A DNA stretch of 64,000 bases from an uncultured Clostridia bacterium. GTDB taxonomy: Bacteria; Bacillota; Clostridia; Christensenellales; Borkfalkiaceae. A program made the translations under genes and the position numbers. The notes under the pieces were generated by a model. The model made no database searches. It was not told the DNA's origin and was given only the letters and a program-made list of their open reading frames with translations. This document shows, one piece after another, positions 17,309 to 25,779 of this stretch; the stretch's first letter is position 1, and the number at the start of each line of letters is the position of its first letter. The stretch lies in the NCBI GenBank assembly GCA_934271265.1, contig CAKQRE010000006.1:1-64000 (forward strand), written 5' to 3'.

Positions 17309-17687
17309 GCAGGAAACAAGAGAACAGATCCTCAGGATATCGGGAACGGACGTGCGCAAGTGCATGAAATGCGGTAAATGCTCCGGCAGATGTCCCGCAT
17401 ATCACGAAATGGATATCAGACCCCATCAGTTCGTGAATTACCTCGCGAAAGGGAAGATCGATAAGTTGATGGAAAGCAAAGCGATCTGGCACTGCCTGTC
17501 CTGTATGGCGTGCGTGGAGCGTTGCCCGAGAGGGGTTGCTCCGCAGAGCGTGATCGAAGCCGTCCGTACGACGGTGACGAGGATGCAGGGAAACAACGGC
17601 ATCAAGGCGGAAGACATCCCGCCCGTCGTGGACGAACTTATCCCGCAGCAACTCCTGGTCAGCGCGTACAGAAAATACAACAAATAA
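17301..17687 (+). CDS. hdrC: heterodisulfide reductase subunit C homolog
   Basis: A 128-aa ferredoxin-like protein with two [4Fe-4S] motifs, CMKCGKCSGRCP (about residues 21-32) and CLSCMACVERCP (about 64-75). In Hdr complexes HdrC passes electrons between HdrA and HdrB. It starts inside the end of hdrB (ATG in a different frame, 8-nt overlap) and is 18 bp before hdrA, showing tight stoichiometric coupling. The length and the helical C-terminus are normal for the soluble form. There is no membrane partner of the HdrDE type. Confidence 0.93.
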   Translation: MDKQETREQILRISGTDVRKCMKCGKCSGRCPAYHEMDIRPHQFVNYLAKGKIDKLMESKAIWHCLSCMACVERCPRGVAPQSVIEAVRTTVTRMQGNNGIKAEDIPPVVDELIPQQLLVSAYRKYNK

Positions 17688-17705
17688 GCGAAAGAGAGAA
17701 GTTTT

Positions 17706-19697
17706 ATGCAGAGAATCGGAGTATTTATATGCTGGTGCGGCAGCAACATCGCCGCGACGGTAGACGTGGAACGGCTCGCACAGGTCATCAAGGCGGAACC
17801 GGGCGTTGTGTTTTCCGCCGATTACCAATATATGTGTTCGGAAAACGGACAGCAACTCATTAAAAACGCCATAAAGGACTACGGACTTACAGGGATCGTG
17901 ATCGGTTCCTGCTCGCCGAGAATGCACGAAGCGACCTTCCGCAAAACGGCGGAAAGCGCGGGGCTCAACCCCTATATGGTTGAAGTGGCGAATCTTCGCG
18001 AGCAGTGCTCGTGGATCCATAAAGAACGTGAGGAAGCGACGGCGAAAGCCCTGATCCTTCTTCGCACGGCGATCGCGAAAGTCCGCCTCGACGCCCCCCT
18101 TACCGCGGGAGAAAGCCCGGTCGTAAAACGCGCGCTGGTGATCGGCGGCGGTATTGCCGGCATTCAGGCGGCGCTCGACATTGCGGAAGCGGGTTTCCCC
18201 GTCGATATCGTGGAAAAAAATCCTACGATCGGCGGCAGAATGGCTCAGCTCGACAAAACTTTTCCCACGCTTGACTGTTCCGCCTGTATTTTAACGCCGA
18301 AGATGGTCGACTGCGCGCAGAGCGACAAGATCGACATTCTTTCCTATTCCGAAGTGGAAGACGTGAAAGGGTTTGTCGGAAACTTTAAGGTGAAAATCAG
18401 AAAGAAGGCGAGATACGTAGACGAAACGAAGTGCACGGGCTGTAAGGTGTGCATGGAAAAGTGTCCGTCGAGAAAGGGGCTCAACGAGTTCAATATGAAC
18501 CTGAACAACCGCACGGCGATCTACATTCCCTTCGCCCAGGCGATCCCGAACGTCGCGGTGATCGATCCGGAACAGTGTCTGAAACTGCGTACGGGCAAAT
18601 GCGGCGTCTGCCAGAAATTCTGCGGAGCGGGTGCGATCGATTACACGATGAAAGACGAGTATATCGAAAGAGAATACGGAGCTATCGTCGTTGCCACCGG
18701 TTTCCGCCCCATTAACGTGGACGCTTTCAACGAATACGGTTACAGCGACAATAAGGACGTGATCACCTCTCTCGAGCTCGAGAGACTGATGAACGCGGCG
18801 GGACCGACGAACGGCGTTCTTCTTCGTCCGTCCGACAATACGCACCCGAAGGTGATCACCTTCATTCAGTGCGTCGGCTCGCGTGACGTTTCGGGGTGCG
18901 GAAAACCGTACTGCTCGAAGATCTGTTGTATGTACACGGCGAAACACGCCATGCTCATCCGCGAAAAATATCCCGATACCGAAGTCCACGTGTTCTATAT
19001 CGACGTGAGAACGCCCGGAAAGAATTACGACGAGTTCTATCGTCGCGCCGTGGAACAGTACGGAGTCGACTACATAAAAGGTATGGTCGGCAAAGTATAT
19101 AACGAAAACGGCAAACTGATGGTGCAGGGCTCCGACCTCATCGAAAACGAACAGGTCGTGATCCCGTCCGATCTCGTTGTGCTTGCAACGGCGATCGAGC
19201 CGGAACCGTCCGTCAGAAAGATCGCAACCCTTCTTACGGCGAGCATTGATACCAACAATTTCCTGAACGAATCTCACCCGAAATTAAGACCGGTGGAAAG
19301 CCCGACGGCGGGCGTTTATCTCGCCGGGGTATGTCAGGGACCGAAGGATATTCCCGAAACCGTATCGCAGGCATCCGCCTGCGCGGCGAAAGTTATCGGG
19401 CTTCTCGTGAAAGATCACCTGAAAACAAACCCGTGCGTGGCGCATCCCGACGAATCGATGTGTAACGGCTGTTCGCAGTGCGCGAACGTCTGCGCATACG
19501 GCGCGATCACGTACGTCGATAAAGAATTCCGCATCGGCGGAGGCAAAACGGAAACGAGAAGGGTGGCTCAGGTCAACCCCGCCGTCTGCCAGGGTTGCGG
19601 CGCATGCACCGTTACCTGTCCGTCCGGGGCGATGGACTTATCCGGATTCAGTTCCGGTCAGATCCTTTCGGAGGTGGAAGCGATATGCAGGAAGTAA
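17706..19697 (+). CDS. hdrA: heterodisulfide reductase subunit A homolog (electron-bifurcating flavoprotein)
   Basis: A 663-aa iron-sulfur flavoprotein. The N-terminal region carries Cys residues near CWCGSN and CSPRMHE. A dinucleotide motif GGGIAGIQAALDIA (about residues 147-160) starts the FAD domain, followed by the HdrA hallmark DCSACILTPKM. Central (CTGCKVCMEKCP) and C-terminal (CNGCSQCANVC, CQGCGACTVTCP) ferredoxin motifs give several [4Fe-4S] sites. HdrA is the FAD subunit that splits electron pairs between a high-potential acceptor and ferredoxin. Its last 13 nt overlap the start of the MvhD-like gene. Size and order are as in soluble HdrABC-MvhD systems. Confidence 0.93.
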   Translation: MQRIGVFICWCGSNIAATVDVERLAQVIKAEPGVVFSADYQYMCSENGQQLIKNAIKDYGLTGIVIGSCSPRMHEATFRKTAESAGLNPYMVEVANLREQCSWIHKEREEATAKALILLRTAIAKVRLDAPLTAGESPVVKRALVIGGGIAGIQAALDIAEAGFPVDIVEKNPTIGGRMAQLDKTFPTLDCSACILTPKMVDCAQSDKIDILSYSEVEDVKGFVGNFKVKIRKKARYVDETKCTGCKVCMEKCPSRKGLNEFNMNLNNRTAIYIPFAQAIPNVAVIDPEQCLKLRTGKCGVCQKFCGAGAIDYTMKDEYIEREYGAIVVATGFRPINVDAFNEYGYSDNKDVITSLELERLMNAAGPTNGVLLRPSDNTHPKVITFIQCVGSRDVSGCGKPYCSKICCMYTAKHAMLIREKYPDTEVHVFYIDVRTPGKNYDEFYRRAVEQYGVDYIKGMVGKVYNENGKLMVQGSDLIENEQVVIPSDLVVLATAIEPEPSVRKIATLLTASIDTNNFLNESHPKLRPVESPTAGVYLAGVCQGPKDIPETVSQASACAAKVIGLLVKDHLKTNPCVAHPDESMCNGCSQCANVCAYGAITYVDKEFRIGGGKTETRRVAQVNPAVCQGCGACTVTCPSGAMDLSGFSSGQILSEVEAICRK

Positions 19698-20137
19698 ATA
19701 CCGAAAAGAAAGAATTCGTGCCCAACATCGTTGCGTTCTGCTGTAACTGGTGTTCCTATGCGGGCGCAGATCTTGCGGGGTCGAGCAGGCTTTCTTACCC
19801 TGCGAACGTAAAGATCGTTCGCGTGCCGTGCTCCTGCCGCGTGAATCCGACTTTCGTGCTGAAGGCGTTTCAGCGCGGAGCGGACGGCGTGATCCTTTGC
19901 GGTTGCCATCCCGGGGACTGTCACTACGTAACGGGCAACTATTATACCAGAAGAAGAATGGCTCTTTTGTTCGGATTCCTCGATTATCTCGGGATCGAAA
20001 AAGAAAGAACGAGAGTGGAATGGGTTTCCGCCGCGGAAGGCGCGAAATTCTCCGCCGTCATGAACGATTTCGTGAAACAGGTGACCGCCCTCGGCGAAAA
20101 CAAGAGACTTTCCGATCTCAGAGTCAGGGAGGAGTGA
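19685..20137 (+). CDS. MvhD/FlxD-like iron-sulfur subunit
   Basis: A 150-aa member of the methyl-viologen-reducing hydrogenase delta family, which relays electrons to HdrA through a [2Fe-2S] cluster. Conserved cysteines are seen in FCCNWCSYAGAD, RVPCSCRVNP and LCGCHPGDCHY. I chose the ATG at 19685 with GGAGGTGG 9 nt upstream; an upstream in-frame start at 19595 would overlap hdrA heavily and adds no family sequence. No MvhA/MvhG hydrogenase subunits follow; instead the next genes look like FlxC/B/A. The input donor is therefore NAD(P)H rather than H2. Confidence 0.92.
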   Translation: MQEVNTEKKEFVPNIVAFCCNWCSYAGADLAGSSRLSYPANVKIVRVPCSCRVNPTFVLKAFQRGADGVILCGCHPGDCHYVTGNYYTRRRMALLFGFLDYLGIEKERTRVEWVSAAEGAKFSAVMNDFVKQVTALGENKRLSDLRVREE

Positions 20138-20140
20138 GCG

Positions 20141-21124
20141 ATGACGGAACTCGAAAAAGCTTTGATCGAAAAAGCGAAAGATCTTCTCGAAAAAGGGGAA
20201 GTGAAGCGCGTTGTCGGATGGACGAAGGGAGAATTCGTATACGATCCTTCCCCTGCGACCTTTGAAAGCGCGGAAGAACTCGAAAATTTCGTATATGACG
20301 ATTTTTGCGGAGCAAACCTTTCCAAATATCTCGTAAAGATTGCAAAAAAAGAAGGAAAGACCGCTGTTTTTATGAAACCGTGCGATACGTACAGTTTCAA
20401 TCAGCTTGTAAAAGAGCATCGCGTGGAAAGAGACAAAGTTTACGTGATCGGCGTGGAATGCCGGGAAAAACTCGACCCGTACGCGATACAAAAAGCCGGG
20501 ATCGACGGCGTTTTAAGCGAGCGTTTCGAAGGAAACGAAGTCGTATTCGGCTGTCGTGACGGCGAAAAGAGAATGAAAAAAGACGAAGCGATCCTTCTTC
20601 GCTGCGCGACCTGCAAAAGCAAGAAGTTCGCCGTTTCGGACGAAACGATCGTTCTGACGGAAATGGAAGAGGCGAAAGAAGATCGTTTCGACGAGGTGAA
20701 AAAACTCGAAGCCATGACGGCGGAAGAGAGATTCGCGTTCTGGCAGAAAGAGCTTTCCCGCTGTATCCGTTGCAACGCCTGCAGAAACGTATGTCCGGCG
20801 TGTACCTGTCTGAAATGCGTGTTCGATAACCCGAAATCGGGCGTGGCGGCAAAGGCGAACGACGTACCTTTCGAAGAACAGCTTTTCCACGTGATCCGCG
20901 CGTTTCACGTGGCGGGAAGATGCACCGATTGCGGCGAGTGTTCGCGCGTGTGCCCCGAAAGGATCCCTCTCCATCTGCTGAACAGAAAATTTATCAAGGA
21001 TATCGACGAAAATTACGGCGAATACCAGGCGGGCGAGGAGAGCGAAGGCAAAACGCCGCTCACTTCCTATACGACGAACGATATCGAACCGAACGACGCC
21101 GTGAGAAAAGGGGAGGGCAGATAA
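20141..21124 (+). CDS. FrhB/FdhB-like iron-sulfur protein (probable FlxC equivalent)
   Basis: A 327-aa protein. The N-terminal two thirds look like the coenzyme F420 hydrogenase/dehydrogenase beta family (KPCDTYSFNQL and GVECREK elements; CATCKSKK). The C-terminal part has two ferredoxin motifs, CIRCNACRNVCP (about residues 207-218) and CTDCGECSRVCP (about 264-275), with extra Cys in ACTCLKC. It starts 3 nt after the MvhD-like stop, with GGAGG upstream. In Hdr-Flx clusters an Fe-S protein of this kind links the NADH module to MvhD/HdrA. F420 use is not implied. Assignment as FlxC is by position. Confidence 0.72.
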   Translation: MTELEKALIEKAKDLLEKGEVKRVVGWTKGEFVYDPSPATFESAEELENFVYDDFCGANLSKYLVKIAKKEGKTAVFMKPCDTYSFNQLVKEHRVERDKVYVIGVECREKLDPYAIQKAGIDGVLSERFEGNEVVFGCRDGEKRMKKDEAILLRCATCKSKKFAVSDETIVLTEMEEAKEDRFDEVKKLEAMTAEERFAFWQKELSRCIRCNACRNVCPACTCLKCVFDNPKSGVAAKANDVPFEEQLFHVIRAFHVAGRCTDCGECSRVCPERIPLHLLNRKFIKDIDENYGEYQAGEESEGKTPLTSYTTNDIEPNDAVRKGEGR

Positions 21125-21125
21125 C

Positions 21126-22151
21126 ATGACGGTAAAAATCGCAAAAGAAAATCTTTCCCGCTTCTTCGACGCCGTGTCCGGAACGTACCCGTTGTTCATG
21201 CCTCTGAAAAAAGGGGAGCATACCGATTACGGGTATTATGAGAAAGGAGCGGAATACGATCTCGAAACGCTGAAGACGGCGAAGTCGCCCAAAAACGTGT
21301 TTTTCCCGCAGAGCGAAAACATGATGAAGTTTCGCACCGAGGGGAAGAAGATCGAAATCGAAGACATCCGCGAGGAAAAAGCTCCTTTCGTGCTGTTCGG
21401 CGTGAAGGCGTGCGACTATCGTGCGATCTCCGTGCTGGATAACGTTTTCCTTCAGGATCCCGTAGATACCTATTATAAACTCAGAAGAGACGCGGCGGTC
21501 ATATTTACCCTTTGCTGTAAAAAGCCGAACGATTCCTGTTTCTGCAACGTGTTCGGGATCGATCCCACCTGTCCCGGCGGAGACGCCGTGTGCGCGTTCG
21601 AGGGGGATTATCTCTATATCGACGCCCGGAACGAAAAAAGCGAAAAAGTTCTGAAAATCGCAGAAGAAATCTGCGAAAAGGCGGACTTTTCCGAAACGGA
21701 GAATACGAGAAACGAGACGAGGGAGAAGATGAAAGATCTTCCGCTTGCCGATCTCGATCTCTCGAGATTCAAACCGGAAAATCTGAACGAGCTGTTCGAT
21801 CTTCCCGTGTGGGAAGAGCTCTCGGAGGCATGTCTCGGTTGCGGCGCCTGCACCTTTGTCTGCCCGACCTGTCAGTGCTTCGATATCCGCGATTTCAAAA
21901 CGGAGAAAGATATCCTGCGGTTCCGTTGCTGGGATTCCTGCATGTATTCCGATTTCACGCAGATGGCAGCGGCGAATCCGAGAACGACGCAGATGCAGAG
22001 ATACCGCCAGCGTTTCATGCATAAACTCGTGTATTACCCTTCGCAGTACGGAATGTATTCCTGCGTGGGCTGCGGCAGATGCGTGGAGAAATGCCCGCAA
22101 CGCCTTAACATCGCAAAAGTGATCAGAAAGATCGGGGGTGACAAGAAATGA
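21126..22151 (+). CDS. FlxB-like (anaerobic sulfite reductase A/HydB-type) iron-sulfur protein
   Basis: A 341-aa protein of the AsrA/sulfhydrogenase beta family. The N-terminal domain contains FGVKACDYRAI and CCKKPNDSCFC. The C-terminal part has two [4Fe-4S] motifs, CLGCGACTFVCP (about residues 239-250) and CVGCGRCVEKCP (about 317-328), with WDSCMYSDF between them. These proteins pass electrons from the partner flavoprotein into the Hdr module. The start is 1 nt after the previous stop, and the end overlaps the FlxA-like gene by 4 nt (ATGA). There is no siroheme sulfite reductase gene nearby, so a sulfite role is unlikely. Confidence 0.82.
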   Translation: MTVKIAKENLSRFFDAVSGTYPLFMPLKKGEHTDYGYYEKGAEYDLETLKTAKSPKNVFFPQSENMMKFRTEGKKIEIEDIREEKAPFVLFGVKACDYRAISVLDNVFLQDPVDTYYKLRRDAAVIFTLCCKKPNDSCFCNVFGIDPTCPGGDAVCAFEGDYLYIDARNEKSEKVLKIAEEICEKADFSETENTRNETREKMKDLPLADLDLSRFKPENLNELFDLPVWEELSEACLGCGACTFVCPTCQCFDIRDFKTEKDILRFRCWDSCMYSDFTQMAAANPRTTQMQRYRQRFMHKLVYYPSQYGMYSCVGCGRCVEKCPQRLNIAKVIRKIGGDKK

Positions 22152-22975
22152 TTTCCGAAAATCTCATGCCTCGTATCGGCGTCGTGACGGATATCAGAAA
22201 GGATACCGCAGACGTCAAGACCTTCCGCGTGGTCGGAAGAGACGGAAAAAAACTATTCGAACATCTCCCGGGGCAGTGCGCCATGGTTTCGATCCCCGGA
22301 GTGGGCGAATGTATGTTTTCCATCACGTCTTCGCCGACGAACGAAGAGTTTATGGAGTTTTCCATTAAAAAATGCGGTTGCGTGACCGAAGTGATCCACG
22401 CGATCGAAGTCGGGCAGGAAATCACCGTAAGGGGACCTTACGGCAAGAATTTCCCCGTGGAAGGCGATTTTAAAGGAAAGGACATGCTCTTTATCGCAGG
22501 CGGTATAGGACTTGCTCCCCTTCGCAGCGTGATCAACTATATCCGGCATTACAGAAAAAATTACGGAAAAGTGGTCGTCGTTTACGGCGCGCGCAGCAAG
22601 GATGATCTCGTGGATATCGACGAGATCAGACAGGAGTGGATGAACGAACCCGATTTCGAAGTGTACCTCACCATCGACAGACCGCAGGACGGTTGGGACG
22701 GTCACGTCGGTTTTGTTCCCGCCTACGTAAAAGAACTCGGGCTCGATCCCACAATGACCGCCGTGCTCTGCGGCCCGCCGATCATGATCAAATTCACGCT
22801 TGCCGGGCTTCTGGAACTCGGGTTTTCCAAAGAGAGGGTGTATACCACTCTGGAACTTCGCATGAAGTGCGGTATCGGCAAATGCGGAAGGTGTAACGTC
22901 GGCGACAAATTCGTCTGCAAAGACGGTCCCGTGTTCCGCATGGACGAGCTCGACGAACTTCCGAACGAATATTGA
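22148..22975 (+). CDS. FlxA-like NAD(P)H-binding flavoprotein (FNR family)
   Basis: A 275-aa ferredoxin-NADP reductase-type protein, also similar to the sulfhydrogenase gamma and AsrB subunits. An N-terminal FAD-binding barrel (GQCAMVSIP, FSITSSP) is followed by an NAD(P) domain (FIAGGIGLAPLRS about residues 117-129, VYGARSKDDL, LCGPPIMIKF). The C-terminal CGIGKCGRCNVG...C binds a [2Fe-2S] cluster. In Hdr-Flx systems this subunit oxidises NADH and feeds HdrA. It is translationally coupled to the FlxB-like gene and lies 20 bp before frdB. It may also correspond to an NADPH-linked enzyme; cofactor preference is not readable here. Confidence 0.87.
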   Translation: MISENLMPRIGVVTDIRKDTADVKTFRVVGRDGKKLFEHLPGQCAMVSIPGVGECMFSITSSPTNEEFMEFSIKKCGCVTEVIHAIEVGQEITVRGPYGKNFPVEGDFKGKDMLFIAGGIGLAPLRSVINYIRHYRKNYGKVVVVYGARSKDDLVDIDEIRQEWMNEPDFEVYLTIDRPQDGWDGHVGFVPAYVKELGLDPTMTAVLCGPPIMIKFTLAGLLELGFSKERVYTTLELRMKCGIGKCGRCNVGDKFVCKDGPVFRMDELDELPNEY

Positions 22976-22995
22976 TCCCGTAAGAGGTAAAACAC

Positions 22996-23670
22996 ATGGA
23001 AAATAAAGTTAACGTATATTTTTTCGGTAAAAAATACGAAGTGCCCGCGAGCCTTACCATTATGAAGGCGATGGAATACGCCGGATACCGCCTCGTGAGA
23101 GGGTGCGGTTGCCGCAACGGTTTCTGCGGCGCATGCGCCACGATATACAGGATCAAAGGAAAGCAGGAGCTGAAAACCTGTCTTGCCTGTCAGCAACAGG
23201 TGGAAGAGGGTATGTACGTGGCGACTCTTCCGTTCTTCCCCCTCGTGAAACAGGTTTACGACATTGAAAAGATCAAGCCGACGGAACAGATCATGATGCA
23301 GCTTTATCCCGAAATTTACAGCTGTATCGGTTGCAACGCCTGTACGAAGGCTTGTACGCAGGGGCTTAACGTGATGCAGTATATCGCGTATGCGCAGCGC
23401 GGCGAATACAAAAAATGCGCGGAAGAAAGTTTCGACTGCGTGATGTGCGGCGTGTGTTCTTCCCGTTGTCCGGCGGGGATCTCCCATCCGCAGGTGGCGG
23501 AACTTGCGAGAAGACTTTACGGAAAATACCTTGCGCCCGAATGCAAACACCTCGAAAAGAGGGTGGCGGAGATCGAAAACGGCGATTTCGTCAAACTGAT
23601 GGAAGACGTTATGAACAAGCCCGTTTCCGAGATGAAAGAGCTTTATAATCACAGAGATATCGAAAAATAA
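22996..23670 (+). CDS. frdB: fumarate reductase iron-sulfur subunit (soluble)
   Basis: A 224-aa protein. The N-terminal domain has a plant-type [2Fe-2S] site (GCGCRNGFCGAC about residues 36-47, then TCLAC). The C-terminal half has two ferredoxin motifs, CIGCNACTKAC (about 114-124) and CVMCGVCSSRCP (about 151-162). The order resembles FrdB/SdhB or TfrB, but the protein is short and lacks the CCG domain of TfrB. It precedes the flavoprotein gene by 13 bp, and no membrane anchor (FrdC/D) gene is nearby. Electrons probably come from the Hdr-Flx complex in the cytoplasm rather than from menaquinone. Confidence 0.82.
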   Translation: MENKVNVYFFGKKYEVPASLTIMKAMEYAGYRLVRGCGCRNGFCGACATIYRIKGKQELKTCLACQQQVEEGMYVATLPFFPLVKQVYDIEKIKPTEQIMMQLYPEIYSCIGCNACTKACTQGLNVMQYIAYAQRGEYKKCAEESFDCVMCGVCSSRCPAGISHPQVAELARRLYGKYLAPECKHLEKRVAEIENGDFVKLMEDVMNKPVSEMKELYNHRDIEK

Positions 23671-23683
23671 GGAGAGAAGACAA

Positions 23684-25294
23684 ATGTATCAGTATACGGA
23701 AGAACAGCTTCGGTCGATGAAGAAAGTCGAAGCGACCAGAGATGCCAGAATGAATTCTCTCTTTCCCCGTATGACGGCGGAAGAAAAAGACGAGGTGCTG
23801 AAAGAAAATCACCCGGACTATATCGAATCGGCTTACGAAAACCTGAAAGTCGGACCGAATAAGGGAGACAAGGTGCTTCATGAACTCGCCGATCTTCTGC
23901 AGGGGAGATCGCGCGTACTCGGCATGGATATCGACCTTTCCCGTGCGGATATCGAAACCGACGTTCTTGTGATCGGCGGGGGCGGCGCGGGATCTTCCGC
24001 GGCGATCATGGCGAACGAAGCGGGGGCGAAAGTGACCGTCGTTACGAAACTTCGTATCGGGGATGCGAACACCATGATGGCGGAAGGCGGAATCCAGGCA
24101 GCCGATAAGGAAAACGACAGCCCCGCGATCCATTATCTCGACGCGTTCGGGGGCGGTCATTTCGCCGCAAAACCGGAACTTCTCAAAATGCTCGTTTACG
24201 AAGCTCCGGAGGCGATCAAATGGCTTTCCGACCTCGGCGTAATGTTCGATAAAGACGAAAACGGCAATATGATCACCACCCACGGGGGCGGAACTTCCCG
24301 CAAGAGAATGCACGCCTGCAAAGATTACTCGGGTGCGGAGATCATGAGGACCCTTCGCGACGAAGTCCTGAACAGACAGATCCCCGTGATCGATTTCACG
24401 GCGGCGATCGAGATTTTAAAGGACGAAAAGGGAAATGCCGCGGGCGCCGTATTACAGAATATGGAAACGGGCGAGATCCTTATCGCAAAAGCGAAAACGG
24501 TGATCATCGCGACGGGCGGCGCGGGAAGACTGCATTATCAAGGTTTCCCGACGAGCAACCATTACGGCGCGACGGCAGACGGGCTCGTGCTCGCTTACAG
24601 AGCGGGGGCGAAGCTCCTTTATGCGGATACCCTTCAGTATCACCCCACGGGCGTTGCGGAACCCACGCAGATCTTCGGAGCTCTTGTGACCGAAAAAGTG
24701 CGTTCGCTCGGCGCGCAACTCGTCAATAAAAACGGCGAAGCGTTCGTGTATTCTCTCGAAACGAGAGACGTTACGGCGGCGTCGATCATCCGCGAATGCA
24801 AAAAGAGAGGCAACGCGGTGAAGACGACGGACGGAGAAGGGGTCTGGCTCGATACGCCGATGATCGAAAAGATCGGCGGCGAGGGAACGATCCTTGCAAG
24901 GATCCCCGCAATGTACCGCATGTTCGAAAAATACGGCATCGATATCCGTAAAGAACCCATTCTTGTTTATCCGACGCTCCATTATCAGAACGGCGGTATC
25001 GATATCGACGGAAACTGCGAAACGACGAAAGTGAAAAACCTTTTCGTCGCAGGGGAAGCCGTAGGAGGGATCCACGGCAGAAACAGATTGATGGGCAATT
25101 CCTTGCTCGACGTGATCGTTTTCGGCAGAGATGCGGGAAAAGCCGCAGCCGAAAGGGCGAAAGAAACGGGCAAGACGGGAAAGCTGACCCTCGGGCACGT
25201 GGAAGCCTTTGAAAAGGAACTTGAAAGCGCAGGGATCCACCCGACAAAACTTTCGCCGCAGATCCTTCCCGATTATACGAGAAAGGATATGTGA
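23684..25294 (+). CDS. frdA: fumarate reductase flavoprotein subunit (soluble, TfrA-like)
   Basis: A 536-aa FAD enzyme that reduces fumarate to succinate. The FAD motif is VIGGGGAGSSAA (about residues 92-103). Active-site motifs of the family are present: HPTG in LQYHPTGV, the Arg in EKVRSLGA, His in LHYQNGGID and NRLMGNSL. The residue that binds FAD covalently in membrane FrdA/SdhA (His before AAQGG) is replaced: the sequence reads NTMMAEGGI, so FAD is likely noncovalent. About 85 residues precede the FAD domain, more than in usual FrdA. It is the last gene of the operon. L-aspartate oxidase is an alternative reading but the frdB neighbour argues against it. Confidence 0.82.
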   Translation: MYQYTEEQLRSMKKVEATRDARMNSLFPRMTAEEKDEVLKENHPDYIESAYENLKVGPNKGDKVLHELADLLQGRSRVLGMDIDLSRADIETDVLVIGGGGAGSSAAIMANEAGAKVTVVTKLRIGDANTMMAEGGIQAADKENDSPAIHYLDAFGGGHFAAKPELLKMLVYEAPEAIKWLSDLGVMFDKDENGNMITTHGGGTSRKRMHACKDYSGAEIMRTLRDEVLNRQIPVIDFTAAIEILKDEKGNAAGAVLQNMETGEILIAKAKTVIIATGGAGRLHYQGFPTSNHYGATADGLVLAYRAGAKLLYADTLQYHPTGVAEPTQIFGALVTEKVRSLGAQLVNKNGEAFVYSLETRDVTAASIIRECKKRGNAVKTTDGEGVWLDTPMIEKIGGEGTILARIPAMYRMFEKYGIDIRKEPILVYPTLHYQNGGIDIDGNCETTKVKNLFVAGEAVGGIHGRNRLMGNSLLDVIVFGRDAGKAAAERAKETGKTGKLTLGHVEAFEKELESAGIHPTKLSPQILPDYTRKDM

Positions 25295-25332
25295 CGACGT
25301 TCGCCTGTCGACGGAAAACGCGCCGACAGACG

Positions 25333-25368
25333 ATGCCGGGCAAGGTTCGTTTTACTCTTGTCCGGCAT
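25333..25368. repeat. 36-bp palindromic intergenic element, copy 2
   Basis: ATGCCGGGCAAG and CTTGTCCGGCAT form a 12-bp stem with one G-T mismatch around GTTCGTTTTACT. It matches the reverse complement of the copy at 48283 at all but a few positions and the right end of the 279-bp element. It begins 38 nt after the frdA stop. A second small palindrome (GGGGAGATCCCC) follows before the next gene. Confidence 0.8.
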
Positions 25369-25423
25369 ACAATAAACCGCCCCGGCAGGGGAGATCCCCG
25401 CAGGGGAAAAGGAGAAATATTTT

Positions 25424-25762
25424 ATGTTATCGACGCTTGCTACCATATGCGAAATCGTCATGGTGGTATGTTTCGGCGCTTCGTGGCCGTTCAATGTTGT
25501 TAAGGCATACAAAGCACGCTCTACCAAAGGCACAAGTCTGCTGTTTATGAGCCTGATCGATCTCGGCTATATCGGCGGGATCCTGAACAAGATCTTCACG
25601 CTGATCGAACAGGGAGGTCTTAACTGGCTGAAATGGGTCGCTTTCGGATTCTATATTCTGAATCTCGTTCTCGTTACAACGGGGATCCTGGTTTATTTCA
25701 GAAACAAAAATATCGAAAAACATCATGAAACCGCGACGGGCGGAACGTCCGTCGGAAAATAA
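25424..25762 (+). CDS. small PQ-loop/SemiSWEET-like membrane protein
   Basis: A 112-aa protein with three hydrophobic segments (about residues 3-22, 40-58 and 70-92). The stretch FGASWPFNVVKAYKARSTKG is typical of the small PQ-loop family in Clostridia, where the PQ dipeptide is replaced by WPFN. SemiSWEET proteins form dimeric sugar pores; the substrate here is unknown. It is preceded by AAAAGGAG and followed 17 bp later by the ferredoxin-like gene. It may be co-transcribed with the hydrogenase, which hints at a role in fermentation, but this is only positional. Confidence 0.7.
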   Translation: MLSTLATICEIVMVVCFGASWPFNVVKAYKARSTKGTSLLFMSLIDLGYIGGILNKIFTLIEQGGLNWLKWVAFGFYILNLVLVTTGILVYFRNKNIEKHHETATGGTSVGK

Positions 25763-25779
25763 AACACGGAGGAAATTTT

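Noticed and set aside
19685..20137. H2-linked MvhADG-Hdr complex
   Set aside because: No MvhA or MvhG genes are present; the FNR-type flavoprotein replaces them.
21126..22151. Anaerobic sulfite reductase subunit A
   Set aside because: There is no siroheme subunit (AsrC) in the cluster and Hdr genes adjoin, so the FlxB role fits better.
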